Counted from the stretch's first letter, positions 17,883 to 28,538 are shown. The stretch: 64,000 nucleotides of DNA from Prado023 sp963774745 (GCA_963774745.1 CAVZGE010000008.1:62001-126000); one strand, 5' to 3'. Numbers and translations are program-made. The notes: generated by a model not told the origin, from the letters alone.

Positions 17883-20800
17883 CTACCTGCTTGTGTGGCC
17901 GATGCGCCGCCGCACCCTCGTTGCGACCATGACCGCGACACCGGCGCCGAGCAGGAGCAGGCCCAGGACCAGCGGCGGCCAGGGCTCGGCGCCGGTGGAT
18001 GCCAGCGTCGTGGGTCCGTGCCATCTGGGTCGGTGCCACCCGAGTCGGTCCCACCCGGCGTCGTCGTCTCCGGGCCGGTCACCACCGGGGCGTAGGTCAC
18101 GACGTCGTCAGTGGCCACCGAGGTGGAGGCCACGTTGCCCAGGCCGGTCACCGCCGACACGACCGCACCCGCGGGCAGGGTCAGGACCACGGTGCCCGCT
18201 GAGGTCATCCCGGACACCGACGCGGTGTAGGCCGAACCCGCCGCCGCCAAGGAGACGACGAGCCCCTGAGCGGCGCTCGCCTCGACCACTGACACCACCA
18301 GCGTGCCACCGGCGGTGGACCCGGCCGTCGAGAAGTCCGTGCCCTGCAGCCCGGTCACCGCCTCGGAGAACCGCACGTCGAACCTGATCGGCCCGGTGCT
18401 CGTCGGATCCGGCTGCGAGACGGCCTGGGTGACGGTCACCCTGGGCGGGGGCGGCGCGTAGGCGACGCTGTTGTCCGTGGAGGTCGAGGCCGCACTTCCC
18501 AGGCTCGTGACCGTCGACGTGGCCGCACCGGCCGGCAGCGACAGCACCACCGAGCCCGGGGTGGTCATCCCCGACACCGACACGGTGAACGTCGTCCCGG
18601 ACCCCGCCAGGGACACCACGAGCGTGCCACCGGCGCTCGACCCGGCGGTCGAGAAGTCCGACCCGGTCAACCCCGACACCGCCTGGTCGAACACCACTTC
18701 GAACCTGATCGGACCGGTGCTCGTCGGGTCCGGCTGCGACGCGGCCTGGGTGACGGTCACCCGGGGCGCCGGCGGGGCGTAAGTCACCACGTTGTCCGTC
18801 GACGTGGACTCGAGGTTGGCCTCACCGTCGAACACCGACACGGCCGAACCGGCCGGCAGCGACAGCACCACAGTGCCCGGGGTGGTCATCCCGGACACCC
18901 TCGCGGTGTAGGCGGCACCCGAGCCAGTCACCTCCACCACCAACGTCCCGCCCGCGGTCGACCCGGCGGTCGAGAGGTCCGCGGAGATCAACCCGGACAC
19001 GGTCTCGGAGAACTGCACGTCGAACACGATCGGACCCGCAGTCGCGGGGTCCGACTGGTCCAGGTCCTGCTCCACGACCACCACCGGGGCCGGCGGCAAC
19101 CACTCAACCGCGTTGTCCGTCGAGGTCGAGGCAGCACTGCCCAGCCCTGTCACCGTCGACGTCGCCGCACCCCCCGGCAGGGACAGCACCACGGTCCCCG
19201 GGGTGGTCATGCCCGAGACAGTGGCGGTGTAGGTGGTCCCGGACCCGGACACCGACACCAGCTTCTTCTTGCCCCCCGCGGTCGACCCCGCCAGGGAGAA
19301 GTCCGACCCGGTCAACCCGGACACAGCCTGGTCGAACACCACCTCGAACCGGATCGGACCCTCGAGCGCGGGGTCCGCCTGCCCAGCAGCCTGCTCCACG
19401 GTCACCGTGGGCGCCGGCGGGGCGTAGGTCACTTCGTTGTCCGTCGAGGTGGAACGGGTGTTCCCTTCCCCGTCGGCCGCCGAGAAGGCGGAGTCGGCCA
19501 GCACGCTGAGCACGACCGTGCCGGGGGTGGTCATTCCGGTCACTTCGACGCGGTAGGAAGCCCCCGATCCGGTCACCGTTGGCACGAGCGTGCCCCCGGC
19601 GGTCGACCCGAACGTGGTCAAACCCGAGGCGGTCAACCCGCTGACGGGTTCGGAGAACTGCACATCGAACACGATCGGACCCTCTTCTGCCGGGTCGGAC
19701 TGACCCGGCGGTCCTGCTCCACGGTCACGATCGGTGCCGGGGGCAACCACTCGACGGTGTTGTCCGTCGAGGTGGACGCGGTGTTCGCAACTCTGTCGTG
19801 GCTGAGGTCACCCGCCCGGCGGGCAGCGTCAGCACCACCGGACCCGGGGCGGTCATCCCCACCACCGACGCGGTGTAGGTGGTGCCCGACCCGGTCACGG
19901 TCACCATCTTCGTCCCGCCCGCGGTCCCCGACCGGCGAGATCGGCACCGGTGAGGCCGGTCACGTCCTCGGAGAAGGTGACGGTGAACTGCACCGGCCCA
20001 GCGGAGGCAGGATCGGCCTGCCCGGCAGCCTGCTCGACGGTGACCGTGGGCGCCGGCGGCGACCACCGGACCGTGTTGTCGGTCGAGGTCGAGGCGTCGT
20101 TGCCCAGCCCGGTCACCGAAGAGACGGCAGCGTCTTGGGGGAGCGTCAGCACCACGGTGCCGGGTGTGGTCATGCCGGACACCGACGCGGTGTACGTGTC
20201 ACCGGAACCGGACAGGGTGACGGTCGTGGTGCCGCCAACTGTGCCGCTCACCTCGAAGTCGGCACCGGTGAGCCCGGTGACAGGTTCGGAGAAGGTGACG
20301 GTGAACTCGATCGGGCCTACCTCGGCCGGGTCGACCTGCCCAGACTGCCTGTTCAACGGTGACGGTCGGGGCCGGTGGGGCGTAGGTCACTTCGTTGTCC
20401 GTGGAGGTTGAGAGCGCGTTGTCCAGCGTGGTCACCGCGGACTGGGCCGCACCGGGCGGCAGCGACAGTACCACGGTGCCGGGGGTGGTCATCCCGGTCA
20501 CCGAGGCGGTGTACGTGGTCACCGGACCCGACTGAGGGACACGGTCGTGCGCCACCGACGGTCGACTTGCTCGTGGTGAAATCCGCCTGGCGACAGTCCG
20601 GTGACGGGTTCGGAGAAGACCACGTCGAACTCGATCGGCCCCGACGCGCAGGATCGGCCTGCCCAGAGGCTTGTTCAACGGTCACGGTGGGTGCCGGTGG
20701 CGCGTAGGTCACCTCGTTGTCGGCCGAGGTGGAGCGTTTGTTGCCCTCTCCATCGGCTACCGACCTGCCGCATCAGCGAGCACGGTCGAGCGCGACCGTG

Positions 20801-23800
20801 CCCGGTGTGGTCATCCCAGTCACCTCGACCCGGTACGACGCGCCTGATCCGGTCAGCGTGTGACCGAGGGTGCCGCCAGCGGTCGGAGCCGAGCGTGGTC
20901 AGTCCGGCGCGGTCAGCCCGGTGACGGTCTCGGAGAACTGCACGTCGAACACGATCGGACCTGCAGGTGGCGGGATCGGCCTGGGCCGGGTCCTGTTCCA
21001 CGGTGACGATCGGAGCGGGCGGCAGCCATTCGACGGTGTTGTCGGTCGAGGTCGACGCCGCGTTGCCGGTCCCGGCCTGCGAGGTGGCCCGGTCGGCAGG
21101 CAGGGTGAGCACGACCGAACCCGGTGTGGTCATCCCTGCGACCGACGCGGTGTAGGAGGTTCCGGAACCGGACACGGTCACCGCTTGGTGCCCACCGGCG
21201 GTTCCCGACACGACGAAGTCCGCACCGGTCAGACCGGTCACCGCCTCAGAGAACGTCACGGTGAACACGATCGGGCTCACCTCGGCCGGGTCAGCCTGCG
21301 CCGGGTGCCTGGTTCACCGTGACCGCCGGGGGCGGTGCGAACGTCACCTCGTTGTCGACCGAGGTGGACAGCTTGTTGCCCTCACCATCGGACACCGCCG
21401 CGGCCGAATCAGCGAGCACGGTCAGCACCACCGTTCCCGGTGTGGTCATGCCCGAGTCACTTCGACCCGATACGACGCGCCCGATCCGCTCAGCGTGGGC
21501 GACAAGGGTGCCGCCAGCCGTGCGGTGACCCGAGCGTGGTCAGACCGGCTGCGCTCAGCCCGGTGACCGTTTCGGAGAACTGCACGTCGAACACGATCGG
21601 AGCCGAGCGTCGGCTGGATCAGCCTGGCCGGGGTCCTGCTCCACCGTCACCGTCGGGGCCGGCGGCAACCACTCGACCGTGTTGTCGGTCGAGGTGGACG
21701 CCGCGTTCTGCCCCCCGGTGACCGAGGAGGCAGCGCGCCCGGCGGGAAGACGTCAGGACCACCGTGCCCGGTGTGGTCATGCCCGCCACCGACGCGGTGT
21801 AGGTCGCGCCTGAACCGGAGAGCGACACGCGTCTTGGTTCCGCCCGCCGTTCCCCGACACGACGAAATCGGCACCGGTCAGACCGGTCACCGCCTCGGAG
21901 AAGTCGACGGTGAACACGATCGGGCTCGACTTCGGCCAGGGTCGACCTGGGCTGGCCCTGCTCCACCGTCACCGTCGGCGGCGGCGGCGGCGACTGCCGT
22001 GACGTTCAGGCACCAGCCACCGCGGATCGATCCGACCGTCTCCGACGGTGTCATCGATCACCCACAGGTTCCATGTTCCGTTCCCGGGAGCGCCAGCGAA
22101 CGTGCTCAAGGTCGTCGGTCGAACCGCTGGGGGCAGGCGCCGTCGCAGGGTCCACCGCCTGTCGTTGGTGGCCGGTAGTGCATCAGACGTCGTGGGTGCC
22201 GGACTGCCGCGGCAGCATCGTCCAAGGGTCACCGTTGGCCCCCGGAGACGTGCGGAATCAGCCGACGTCCGACATCAGCACGAGGTTCTTGGCCGGCGCG
22301 GGAGCGGACAGCAGCATGTCGAGGTCGTGATGCCGTGTGCTTGATGTTCTTCAGCGTCGCGGTCACCGAGACCACCTCACCGACACCGGTCACCGAGATC
22401 GGGGACGGGTACGGCGACCCGCGGGCCGGATCGGTGGTCGGCGGACATCGTGATGGGTGCGTGTTGCAGAACTCCTGGGTGACTCGACCGGTGAACGTCA
22501 CCGAGTTGTCCACCGACGTCGACGCTTCACTGGCACCGCCGACGCACCTGTCGCCGCACCCGCAGGCAACGACAGCACGACCGTGCCCGGAGTCGGTCAT
22601 GCCCGTGACCGACGCGGTGTAGGTCGCACCAGAGCCCGGAGACCGACACGCTCTTGGTGCCGAGTGCGGTGCCGCCGACCTACGAAGTCCGACCCGTCCA
22701 GACCCGGTGACCGCCGCGGAGAACATCACATCAAACACGACCGGTGACGCCGTCGCGGGGTCAGCCTGCCCGGCGCCCTGCTCCACCGTCACCGACAGCG
22801 CCGACGTCACCGTCACACACCAACCCCCGATCGAGCCGCCGTCAGGATCGGCGTCATCGACCACCCACAGATTCCACGTCCCATCCCCGGGAGTACCAGC
22901 GAAGGTGCTCAAGGACGTTGAACCGCTGACAGCGGGCCCTCCGGGCCAGACGTCAGGGCCGGAGCCGTCGGAGGCGTTCGTCGGCGGGACCGTTCCGGGC
23001 TCCCCATTGTCGGAAATCTTCCGCGTCCCATTAGCCCCACCAACGTCGGACATCAGGATCACGTTCTTCGACGACGTCGGTCCCGACAGCAGAATGTCCA
23101 GGTCGGTAGGTGTCCGGGTGGCTGATGTTGTTCAGCGTCACGGTCACTGAGACCACCTCGCCGACACCGCGTCACCGAGATCGGCGACGGGTAGGGAGAT
23201 CGCAGCACCGCTGGTGGGGACCGAGATGGTGTCGTGTTGCAGAACTCCCGGGTGTCGAGACTCGTTGAACGTCACCGAGTTGTCCACCGACGTCGACGCA
23301 GCACTGTCCCTACCGCCGGGACCGGTTGCCGCTCCCGCAGGCAGCGACAGCACGACCGTGCCGGTGGTCGTCATCCCCGTCACCGACGCGGTGTAGGTCG
23401 CACCAGAACCGGACAGCGACACGGACTTGGTGCCACCCGCGGTACCGCCCACCACGAAGTCCGACGCCTCCAGGCCGGTCACCGGCTCGGAGAACTTCAC
23501 GTCGAACACGATCGGTGACCCGTTGGTCGGGTCGGCCTGAGTCGACGACTGCTCCACCGTCACCGTCGGCGCAGGCGGCTGCGAGGTCACAGTTCACACA
23601 CCAACCGCCGCGATGGAGCCGCCGTCAGGATCGGCGTCATCGACCACCCACAGATTCCACGTCCCGTTCCCTGGAGTACCAGTGAAGGTGCTCAAGGAAG
23701 TTGAACCGCTGACGGCGGGTGCCTCCGGGCCAGAGGTCAGAGCCGAAGTCGTCGGAGGCGTTGGTCGGCGGGACCGTTCCGGGCTCCCCATTGTCGGAGA

Positions 23801-24793
23801 TCTGTCCGCGTCCCATTGGCCCCACCAACGTCGGACATCAAGATCACGTTCTTCGACGACGTCGGTCCCGACAGCAGAATGTCCAGATCTCTCGTGTCCG
23901 AGTGACTGATGTTGTTCAACGTCACGGTCACTGAGGTCACCTCCCCGACACCGCTCACCGAGATCGGCGACGGGTAGGGAGATGCAGCGCCGATGGCGGG
24001 CACCGAGATGGTCGTCGCGTTGCAGAACTCCTGGGTGACGGCCGCCGCCTCCACGGCCGCACCGGGCGCTGCTGGCGGGAGGGCCGCCGATCTCGGCATG
24101 AGGCTGGGATCGGTGACCGCACGCTCGGACCCGGTGCTGGACTCGGGCTGCGTGGCGGACTCCGGCTCCGGTGGTGGACTCCGGCCCCGCGGTGGACTCC
24201 GGCTCCGTGGTGGACTCCGGCCCCGTGGTGGACTCGGGCCCTGTGGTCGCGGGGGACGGGGGCTCCGGGTCCTGCGAGCCGGCCGGCTCGGGCTCGGCGG
24301 ACCCGCCCACCGCGGCCTCGGTCTCGGGTGCGGGAGCTGGCGACGCCGGGGCCTCGTAGGTCACCTCGTTGTCCGTCGACGTCGACGCCGCTGTGTCGTC
24401 ACCGGACAGCGTGGTGGCCGCCCCGTCGGGCAGCGAGAGCAGCACCGACCCTGACGTGGTCATGCCCGACACCGAAGCCCGGTACGAGGCATCCGATCCG
24501 GTCAGCTCCACCGCCAGCGTGCCCCCGGCACTGGAACCAGCGGTGGAGAAGTCCGAGGCCTCGAGCCCGGACACGGGCTCGGAGAACAGCACGTCGAACA
24601 CGATCGGGCCGACTGCTGAGGGATCGACCTGGTCCGCACCCTGCTCCACGGTCACCCCCGCGGGGGTCGCCGAGGCCGGGACCACGGTGAGCGCCCCGAT
24701 CAGGGCCAGCACCACGACGAACGCTGCCGCGCGCATACCTCGCCATCGCATTGCCGGCTGCGTCGTGAATGCGGTGGCGGCACTGGCGGTCAT
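17883..24793 (-). CDS. Giant Ig-like/P-domain surface protein with LASTG sorting signal; many frame breaks
   Basis: If the frame breaks are repaired this encodes a secreted wall-anchored protein of roughly 2,300 residues. From ATG 24793 there is a signal peptide (hydrophobic AAAFVVVLALIGALT, cut near ASA). Next come one Ig-like unit, a PESTTG-repeat linker (about 24130-24250), and three P-domain-like modules (LDILLSGPTSSKNVILMSD; DGTWNLWVVDDADPDGGSI) alternating with two Ig-like units. Twelve tandem Ig-like units follow. At the C-terminus a single missing base near 18020 hides LASTG, a hydrophobic stretch and an RRRIGHTSR tail ending at 17883: a class E-type LAXTG sortase signal. Long clean stretches (18030-19690, 23150-23590, 24000-24793) alternate with indel-rich ones, so an assembly artefact in repeats is likely; a true pseudogene cannot be excluded. 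An adhesive role is inferred. Confidence 0.75.
18080..21985 (-). repeat. Tandem array of about 12 Ig-like units, period about 321 bp
   Basis: The codons for Thr-Asp-Asn that close each unit recur at about 18103, 18470, 18790, 19112, 19432, 19756, 20073, 20393, 20715, 21039, 21351 and 21681. The usual spacing is 320-324 bases, consistent with 107-residue domains. Each unit runs TVTVEQ, a variable patch, DP, GPI.F.V.FSE.V.GL, SGSG..YTASVSGMT, GTVVL.LPAGA and STSTDN. Spacings that are not multiples of three mark the frame breaks. Three more units lie upstream between the P-domains. The unit nearest the C-terminus (near 18103) has an insertion and a variant Asp-Asp ending. Confidence 0.85.
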
Positions 24794-24835
24794 TGGGGAA
24801 CTCCGATCACGAAACGGCACGTGCTGCGCGGGGGC

Positions 24836-24889
24836 AGGCTAACCCCGGAAGGCAAGCACCGCCACCGGTCAGGGTGATGTAACGGTTAC
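24836..24889 (-). promoter_or_regulatory. Promoter with GTAACCGTTAC palindrome (class shared with 16790-16843)
   Basis: On the minus strand GTAACCGTTACA (24889-24878) is followed after exactly 33 bases by GGTTAG with a -10-like TAGCCT (24841-24836), 43 bases before the wall-protein ATG. The leader ends in ATCGGAGTTCCCC, matching the CPBP leader. No -35 consensus is seen. Confidence 0.6.
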
Positions 24890-24977
24890 TCCCAGCACCA
24901 CACGAGGACGCCATCGGGGCGGCGGTCGCTGGCCCCGTGCCCCGTGCCCCGCGGGCCCGGCCGGGGCCTGAAGTCGA

Positions 24978-25613
24978 TCAGGTCGGCTGATCGGGGGCCG
25001 TCCGGGTGGCGACCAGCCAGATGAACCGCTGCTCGCCCCCGGTCGGGGTGAGGTGCGTCTCGCGATCCATCGCGACAACGGTGAAGCCCGGGCCGATCGC
25101 TGCCCGCAGCTCGTCGTGGCTGTAGCGCTGGACCGGCAGTCCGGAGCACATCTGCGGGCCATCCTCGGCGAACGTGGCGATGATCACGTGGCCCCCAGGG
25201 ATCAGGTGCTCACGGACGGTTCGCCAGTAGTGCTGCTGATCGCCGGGGTCGATCAGGAAGTGGTACGCCGCGCGGTCGTGCCACAGGGCATACGACCTGG
25301 TCGGCCGCCAATCGCGCACGTCGGACAGGACCCACGCCACGGCCGAGTCAGGCACGCGCGCGGCGGCATCGCTGAGCGCTCGCTGGCTGATGTCCACGAC
25401 CGTGATGTCGGAGAACCCCTCCAGGATCAGTGCGTCAGCCAGTGTGGAAGCCCCACCGCCCACGTCGACGATCGGGGCCCGCTTGTCCAGGCCCAGGCCG
25501 GCGATGAGTCCCATGGACGGTGTCGGGTGCGCCTGGTACCACGACACGTTGGTCGCGCCGATGGTGTCGTAGCGATGATCCCAGTACTCGTTGGTGCCCG
25601 GACCCGTGGTCAC
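24978..25613 (-). CDS. Class I SAM-dependent methyltransferase
   Basis: This is a soluble methyltransferase of 211 residues. The SAM-binding motif IVDVGGGASTLADAL lies at about residues 48-62, with the acidic ITVVDIS strand after it and the post-motif VLSDVRDW near 92. The start is GTG 25613, with AAGGAGG a few bases upstream. It follows ACR3 on the same strand after 111 bases, and a -10-like TATAGT at 25665-25660 suggests its own promoter. There is no arsM-like cysteine set, so it should not be called an arsenite methyltransferase. Small-molecule detoxification (thiol, tellurite or similar) is possible. Confidence 0.82.
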   Translation of the reverse strand: MTTGPGTNEYWDHRYDTIGATNVSWYQAHPTPSMGLIAGLGLDKRAPIVDVGGGASTLADALILEGFSDITVVDISQRALSDAAARVPDSAVAWVLSDVRDWRPTRSYALWHDRAAYHFLIDPGDQQHYWRTVREHLIPGGHVIIATFAEDGPQMCSGLPVQRYSHDELRAAIGPGFTVVAMDRETHLTPTGGEQRFIWLVATRTAPDQPT

Positions 25614-25659
25614 GGCCCCTCCTTCGCGTGACGTGTCTGGAAGCGCCCCGCAGCTCTCG

Positions 25660-25665
25660 ACTATA
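25660..25665 (-). promoter_or_regulatory. -10-like TATAGT before the methyltransferase gene
   Basis: TATAGT on the minus strand lies 47 bases before the GTG start of the methyltransferase gene. No good -35 is visible. It suggests an internal promoter separating this gene from the arsenic operon. Confidence 0.35.
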
Positions 25666-25724
25666 GGAGGGGGGTGACCAGGAACCGGGGCGGGGCCGTC
25701 AGGAATGCGGGCTCGGCCCTGGGA

Positions 25725-26822
25725 TCACCGCCGCCAGGCCAGCCTTCGGCGCAGCCACAGGGACACGTACACCAGGCCGACCAGGGCGGGGACCTCGATC
25801 AGCGGCCCGATCACGCCGGCGAGGGCTTGGCCGGAGGTGACGCCCCACACGCCGATGCTCACGGCGATCGCCAGCTCGAAGTTGTTGCCGGCCGCGGTGA
25901 ACGCCAGCGTGGCGGTCTTCGGGTAGGGCAGGCGGGCGCGGCGGCCGACGACGAACGAGACGCTCCACATGATCGCGAAGTAGGCCAGCAGCGGGATCGC
26001 GATCAGCACGACCGACCACGGGTCGGACGTGATCGCCTCGCCCTGCAGGGCGAACATCACCACGATGGTGAACAGCAGCCCGTACAGGGCCCACGGTCCG
26101 ATCCGGGGCAGGAACGTGTGGTCGTACCAGTCCGCACCCTTGCGTGGTCGCAGGGTTCGGCGGGTCAGGTACCCGGCGGCCAGGGGGATGCCCAGGAAGA
26201 TCAGCACCGACTTGGTGATGTCCCACGTGGAGAACGTCACGTCCTCGGTGGGCAGCCCGAGCCAGTCGGGCAGGATCTCCAGGTAGAACGTGCCCAGCAG
26301 CGCGTAGCCGAGCACCTGGAACACCGAGTTGATCGCGACCAGAAGGGCTGCGGCCTCCCGGTCGCCGCAGGCCAGGTCGTTCCAGATCAGCACCATCGCG
26401 ATGCACCGCGCGAGGCCGATGACGATCAGGCCGGTGCGGAACTCCGGGTAGTCGTAGAGGAACACCCAGGCGAGGGTGAACATCAGGGCCGGGCCAATCA
26501 CCCAGTTGAGCAGCAGGGAGGACCACAGCATCGGCTTGTCGCCGGTGACCCGGCTCATGTCCTCGTAGTGCACCTTGGCCAGCACCGGGTACATCATCAG
26601 CAGCAGCCCGAGGGCGATCGGCAGCGAGGTCTGGCCGATCTTGACGGCGTCCAGGGCGTCCTGGACGCCGGGCAGCACCCGACCGAGGAGCAGCCCGCCG
26701 GCCATCGCCAGCAGGATCCACAGCGGCAGGAAGCGATCCAGCGTGGACAGCCGGTGCAGGACGTCGGTCTCGACCGGGTCGACCGCCTGCGTGGTGTCGT
26801 CCGGGTGTGGTCGGTTGCTCAT
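25725..26822 (-). CDS. acr3: ACR3-family arsenite efflux transporter
   Basis: This inner-membrane carrier extrudes arsenite, driven by the proton gradient. It has 365 residues and about ten hydrophobic segments. The functional Cys of the family is in IGLARCIAMVLIWNDLACGD (Cys about residue 139). AGNNFELAIAVSIG near residue 300 is the other conserved ACR3 stretch. It is fourth in the tight order arsR, permease, thioredoxin-like protein, acr3, only 31 bases after the thioredoxin-like gene. Control by the ArsR at 28185 is expected. Confidence 0.95.
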   Translation of the reverse strand: MSNRPHPDDTTQAVDPVETDVLHRLSTLDRFLPLWILLAMAGGLLLGRVLPGVQDALDAVKIGQTSLPIALGLLLMMYPVLAKVHYEDMSRVTGDKPMLWSSLLLNWVIGPALMFTLAWVFLYDYPEFRTGLIVIGLARCIAMVLIWNDLACGDREAAALLVAINSVFQVLGYALLGTFYLEILPDWLGLPTEDVTFSTWDITKSVLIFLGIPLAAGYLTRRTLRPRKGADWYDHTFLPRIGPWALYGLLFTIVVMFALQGEAITSDPWSVVLIAIPLLAYFAIMWSVSFVVGRRARLPYPKTATLAFTAAGNNFELAIAVSIGVWGVTSGQALAGVIGPLIEVPALVGLVYVSLWLRRRLAWRR

Positions 26823-26853
26823 CTCGGGAACCCCTCTCCGCAGTGCGCCGCGG

Positions 26854-27093
26854 TCAGGCCGACGCGGAGAGCAGGGTGGCGATCTCCTTGGCGTCCGGGA
26901 CGCGGCCGGACACCAGGACCTGCTCGTCGACGACCAGGCCGGGGGTCTTCATTACCCCGTAGGAGGCGATGTCGCCGAAGTCGGTGACCTTCTCGATGGT
27001 GGCCTCCAGGCCGAGGGTCGCCAGGGCGTCCTTGGCGTTGGCCTCGAGCCGGTGGCAGTTGGCGCAGCCGGAGCCGAGGATCTTGATGATCAT
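26854..27093 (-). CDS. Small thioredoxin-like protein (redox-active disulfide family)
   Basis: This protein of 79 residues has a thioredoxin-like fold and a CANC active site (Cys10, Cys13) right after the first beta strand. The cis-Pro is in MKTPGLVVDE. Small CxxC proteins of this type commonly sit beside permeases of the ArsP/DUF318 class and arsenic genes. It may reduce arsenate reductase, or pass arsenite or metal thiolate to the permease; both are inferred. Its start ATG 27093 is preceded by a GAAGGGACC ribosome-binding region. Confidence 0.88.
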   Translation of the reverse strand: MIIKILGSGCANCHRLEANAKDALATLGLEATIEKVTDFGDIASYGVMKTPGLVVDEQVLVSGRVPDAKEIATLLSASA

Positions 27094-27123
27094 GAGAGGT
27101 CCCTTCGTGGGTGGGGTGGCGGG

Positions 27124-28188
27124 TCAGGTGATGGCGCCGGATCCGAGGATCGCGTTGAACAGGTAGCCGACGAGGATGATGCCGGTGGCCACGACCCCGA
27201 CGAACAGCCCGAGCAGCTTGGGCTGCAGGACCCGGCGCAGCAGGATCATCTCGGGCAGGCTCAGGGCGACGACGGCCATCATGAACGCCAGGACGGTGCC
27301 CATCGGCATGCCCTTGCCGTAGAGCACCTCGACCAGGGGCATGATCCCGGCGGCGTTGGAGTACAGCGGGACGCCGATCGCCACGGCCACCAGCACGCCG
27401 AACGGGTTGTCGGCGTTGGCGTAGGTGGTGAAGAAGTCAGTGGGCACCCAGCCGTGGATGATCGCCCCGAGGCCGATCCCGACCAGCAGGTAGGGCCAGA
27501 TCTTGCGCAGGATGGTGCCGACCTCCTCGATCCCCATGCTGATCCGCTGGTCGAAGGTCAGCCCGGCTGCCGGGTCGATGGGCTGACCGCGCAGCGTCGT
27601 CTCGAACACGAACGGCTCGACCCAGCGCTCGACGTGCAGTCGGCCCAGGACCCAGCCGGCGACGATCGCGATGCTCACGCCGGCGACCACGTAGATCGCC
27701 GCGATCTGCCAGCCGAACAGCGACCAGAGCAGGCCGATGGCGATCTCGTTGGCGAGCGGGGAGGCGATCAGGAAGCTCAACGTGACCCCGATCGGCACCC
27801 CGGCGGCGACGAAGCCGATGAATGCGGGCACCGCGGAGCAGGAGCAGAACGGGGTGACCACACCCAGCCCGGCGGCCATCACGTTGCCCACGCCCTCGCG
27901 CTTGCCGCCGAGCAGGGCGCGGGTGCGCTCCACGCTCATGAAGGAGCGCAGCACGGTGACCACGAAGATGATCCCGGTCAGGAGCAGGGTGATCTTGACG
28001 GTGTCGTAGAGGAAGAAGTGCAGCGTCTCGGTCAGCCGCGCCTCGGGGTCCATGCCGAACGCGTCGTAGAGCAGCCAGTCCCAGAACGGCAGGTTCAGCG
28101 AGTACAGCACCCACCACAGCAGCGCGGCGCCGGCCAGTGCACCGACCTGGCCACGGCGGTCGGTGGGCACCCGCTCGAGCACGCTCAT
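27124..28188 (-). CDS. Permease of the ArsP/DUF318 family
   Basis: This integral membrane protein has 354 residues and about eight to ten hydrophobic segments. The conserved TPFCSCSAVPAFIGFVAAGVP region (Cys pair about residues 115-117) and GVPLYSNAAGIMPLVEVL are the family hallmarks. Relatives export methylated or trivalent organoarsenicals, or act as general permeases. ATG 28188 overlaps the arsR stop by 4 bases, so the pair is coupled. Placement between arsR, a CxxC protein and ACR3 supports an arsenic role, but specificity is not shown by the sequence. Confidence 0.88.
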   Translation of the reverse strand: MSVLERVPTDRRGQVGALAGAALLWWVLYSLNLPFWDWLLYDAFGMDPEARLTETLHFFLYDTVKITLLLTGIIFVVTVLRSFMSVERTRALLGGKREGVGNVMAAGLGVVTPFCSCSAVPAFIGFVAAGVPIGVTLSFLIASPLANEIAIGLLWSLFGWQIAAIYVVAGVSIAIVAGWVLGRLHVERWVEPFVFETTLRGQPIDPAAGLTFDQRISMGIEEVGTILRKIWPYLLVGIGLGAIIHGWVPTDFFTTYANADNPFGVLVAVAIGVPLYSNAAGIMPLVEVLYGKGMPMGTVLAFMMAVVALSLPEMILLRRVLQPKLLGLFVGVVATGIILVGYLFNAILGSGAIT

Positions 28189-28526
28189 CTGGAGCAGCTG
28201 GACGGGAGGTGCTGGGCGTGGAGTGTCCCGGCGGTCGGCAGGGCCGCGGCGATCCGGGCGTGCGCGTCGTCGGCGAGGGTGTAGTCGACCCAACGCCCGC
28301 GCTTGGCCGCAGTCACCAGACCCGCCTCGCGCAGCACCTTCAGGTGGTAGGACAGCACATTGGGTGCCACGCCGCCGACCGGCTGCAGGTCGCACACGCA
28401 CCGGGTTCCCGCCGCCGCCAGCTCGGCCAACAGCCGCCAGCGGACCGGGTCGGCGGCAACCGCCAGCAGCGCCACCGCATCCGTCTGTTCGGCGGGTGAT
28501 CTATCCAGCGCCATCGCATCGATCAT
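28185..28526 (-). CDS. arsR: ArsR-family arsenic-responsive repressor
   Basis: This winged-helix repressor releases DNA on binding As(III). It has 113 residues. The metalloid site CVCDL has Cys43 and Cys45, in the position used by classical ArsR proteins, followed by the recognition helix NVLSYHLKVLREAGLV. The start is ATG 28526: a -10-like TACACT at 28538-28533 would place the transcript start at about the ATG, so the mRNA may be leaderless. It heads the operon with the permease, the CxxC protein and ACR3, and is divergent from the V/A-ATPase operon. Confidence 0.93.
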   Translation of the reverse strand: MIDAMALDRSPAEQTDAVALLAVAADPVRWRLLAELAAAGTRCVCDLQPVGGVAPNVLSYHLKVLREAGLVTAAKRGRWVDYTLADDAHARIAAALPTAGTLHAQHLPSSCSR

Positions 28527-28532
28527 GGTTGA

Positions 28533-28538
28533 AGTGTA
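28533..28538 (-). promoter_or_regulatory. -10 element of a probable leaderless arsR promoter
   Basis: TACACT on the minus strand ends 7 bases before the ATG at 28526. The predicted transcript start therefore coincides with the start codon, and no Shine-Dalgarno sequence is present. No convincing -35 is seen. Confidence 0.45.

Noticed and set aside
18080..21985. Regular repeats that might be a CRISPR array
   Set aside because: The period is about 321 bases, the units are coding and vary along their whole length, and there are no short direct repeats with unique spacers or cas genes.
24978..25613. Arsenite methyltransferase (arsM) beside the arsenic operon
   Set aside because: The protein lacks the conserved cysteine triad of ArsM and has its own promoter-like element, so it is left as a general methyltransferase.
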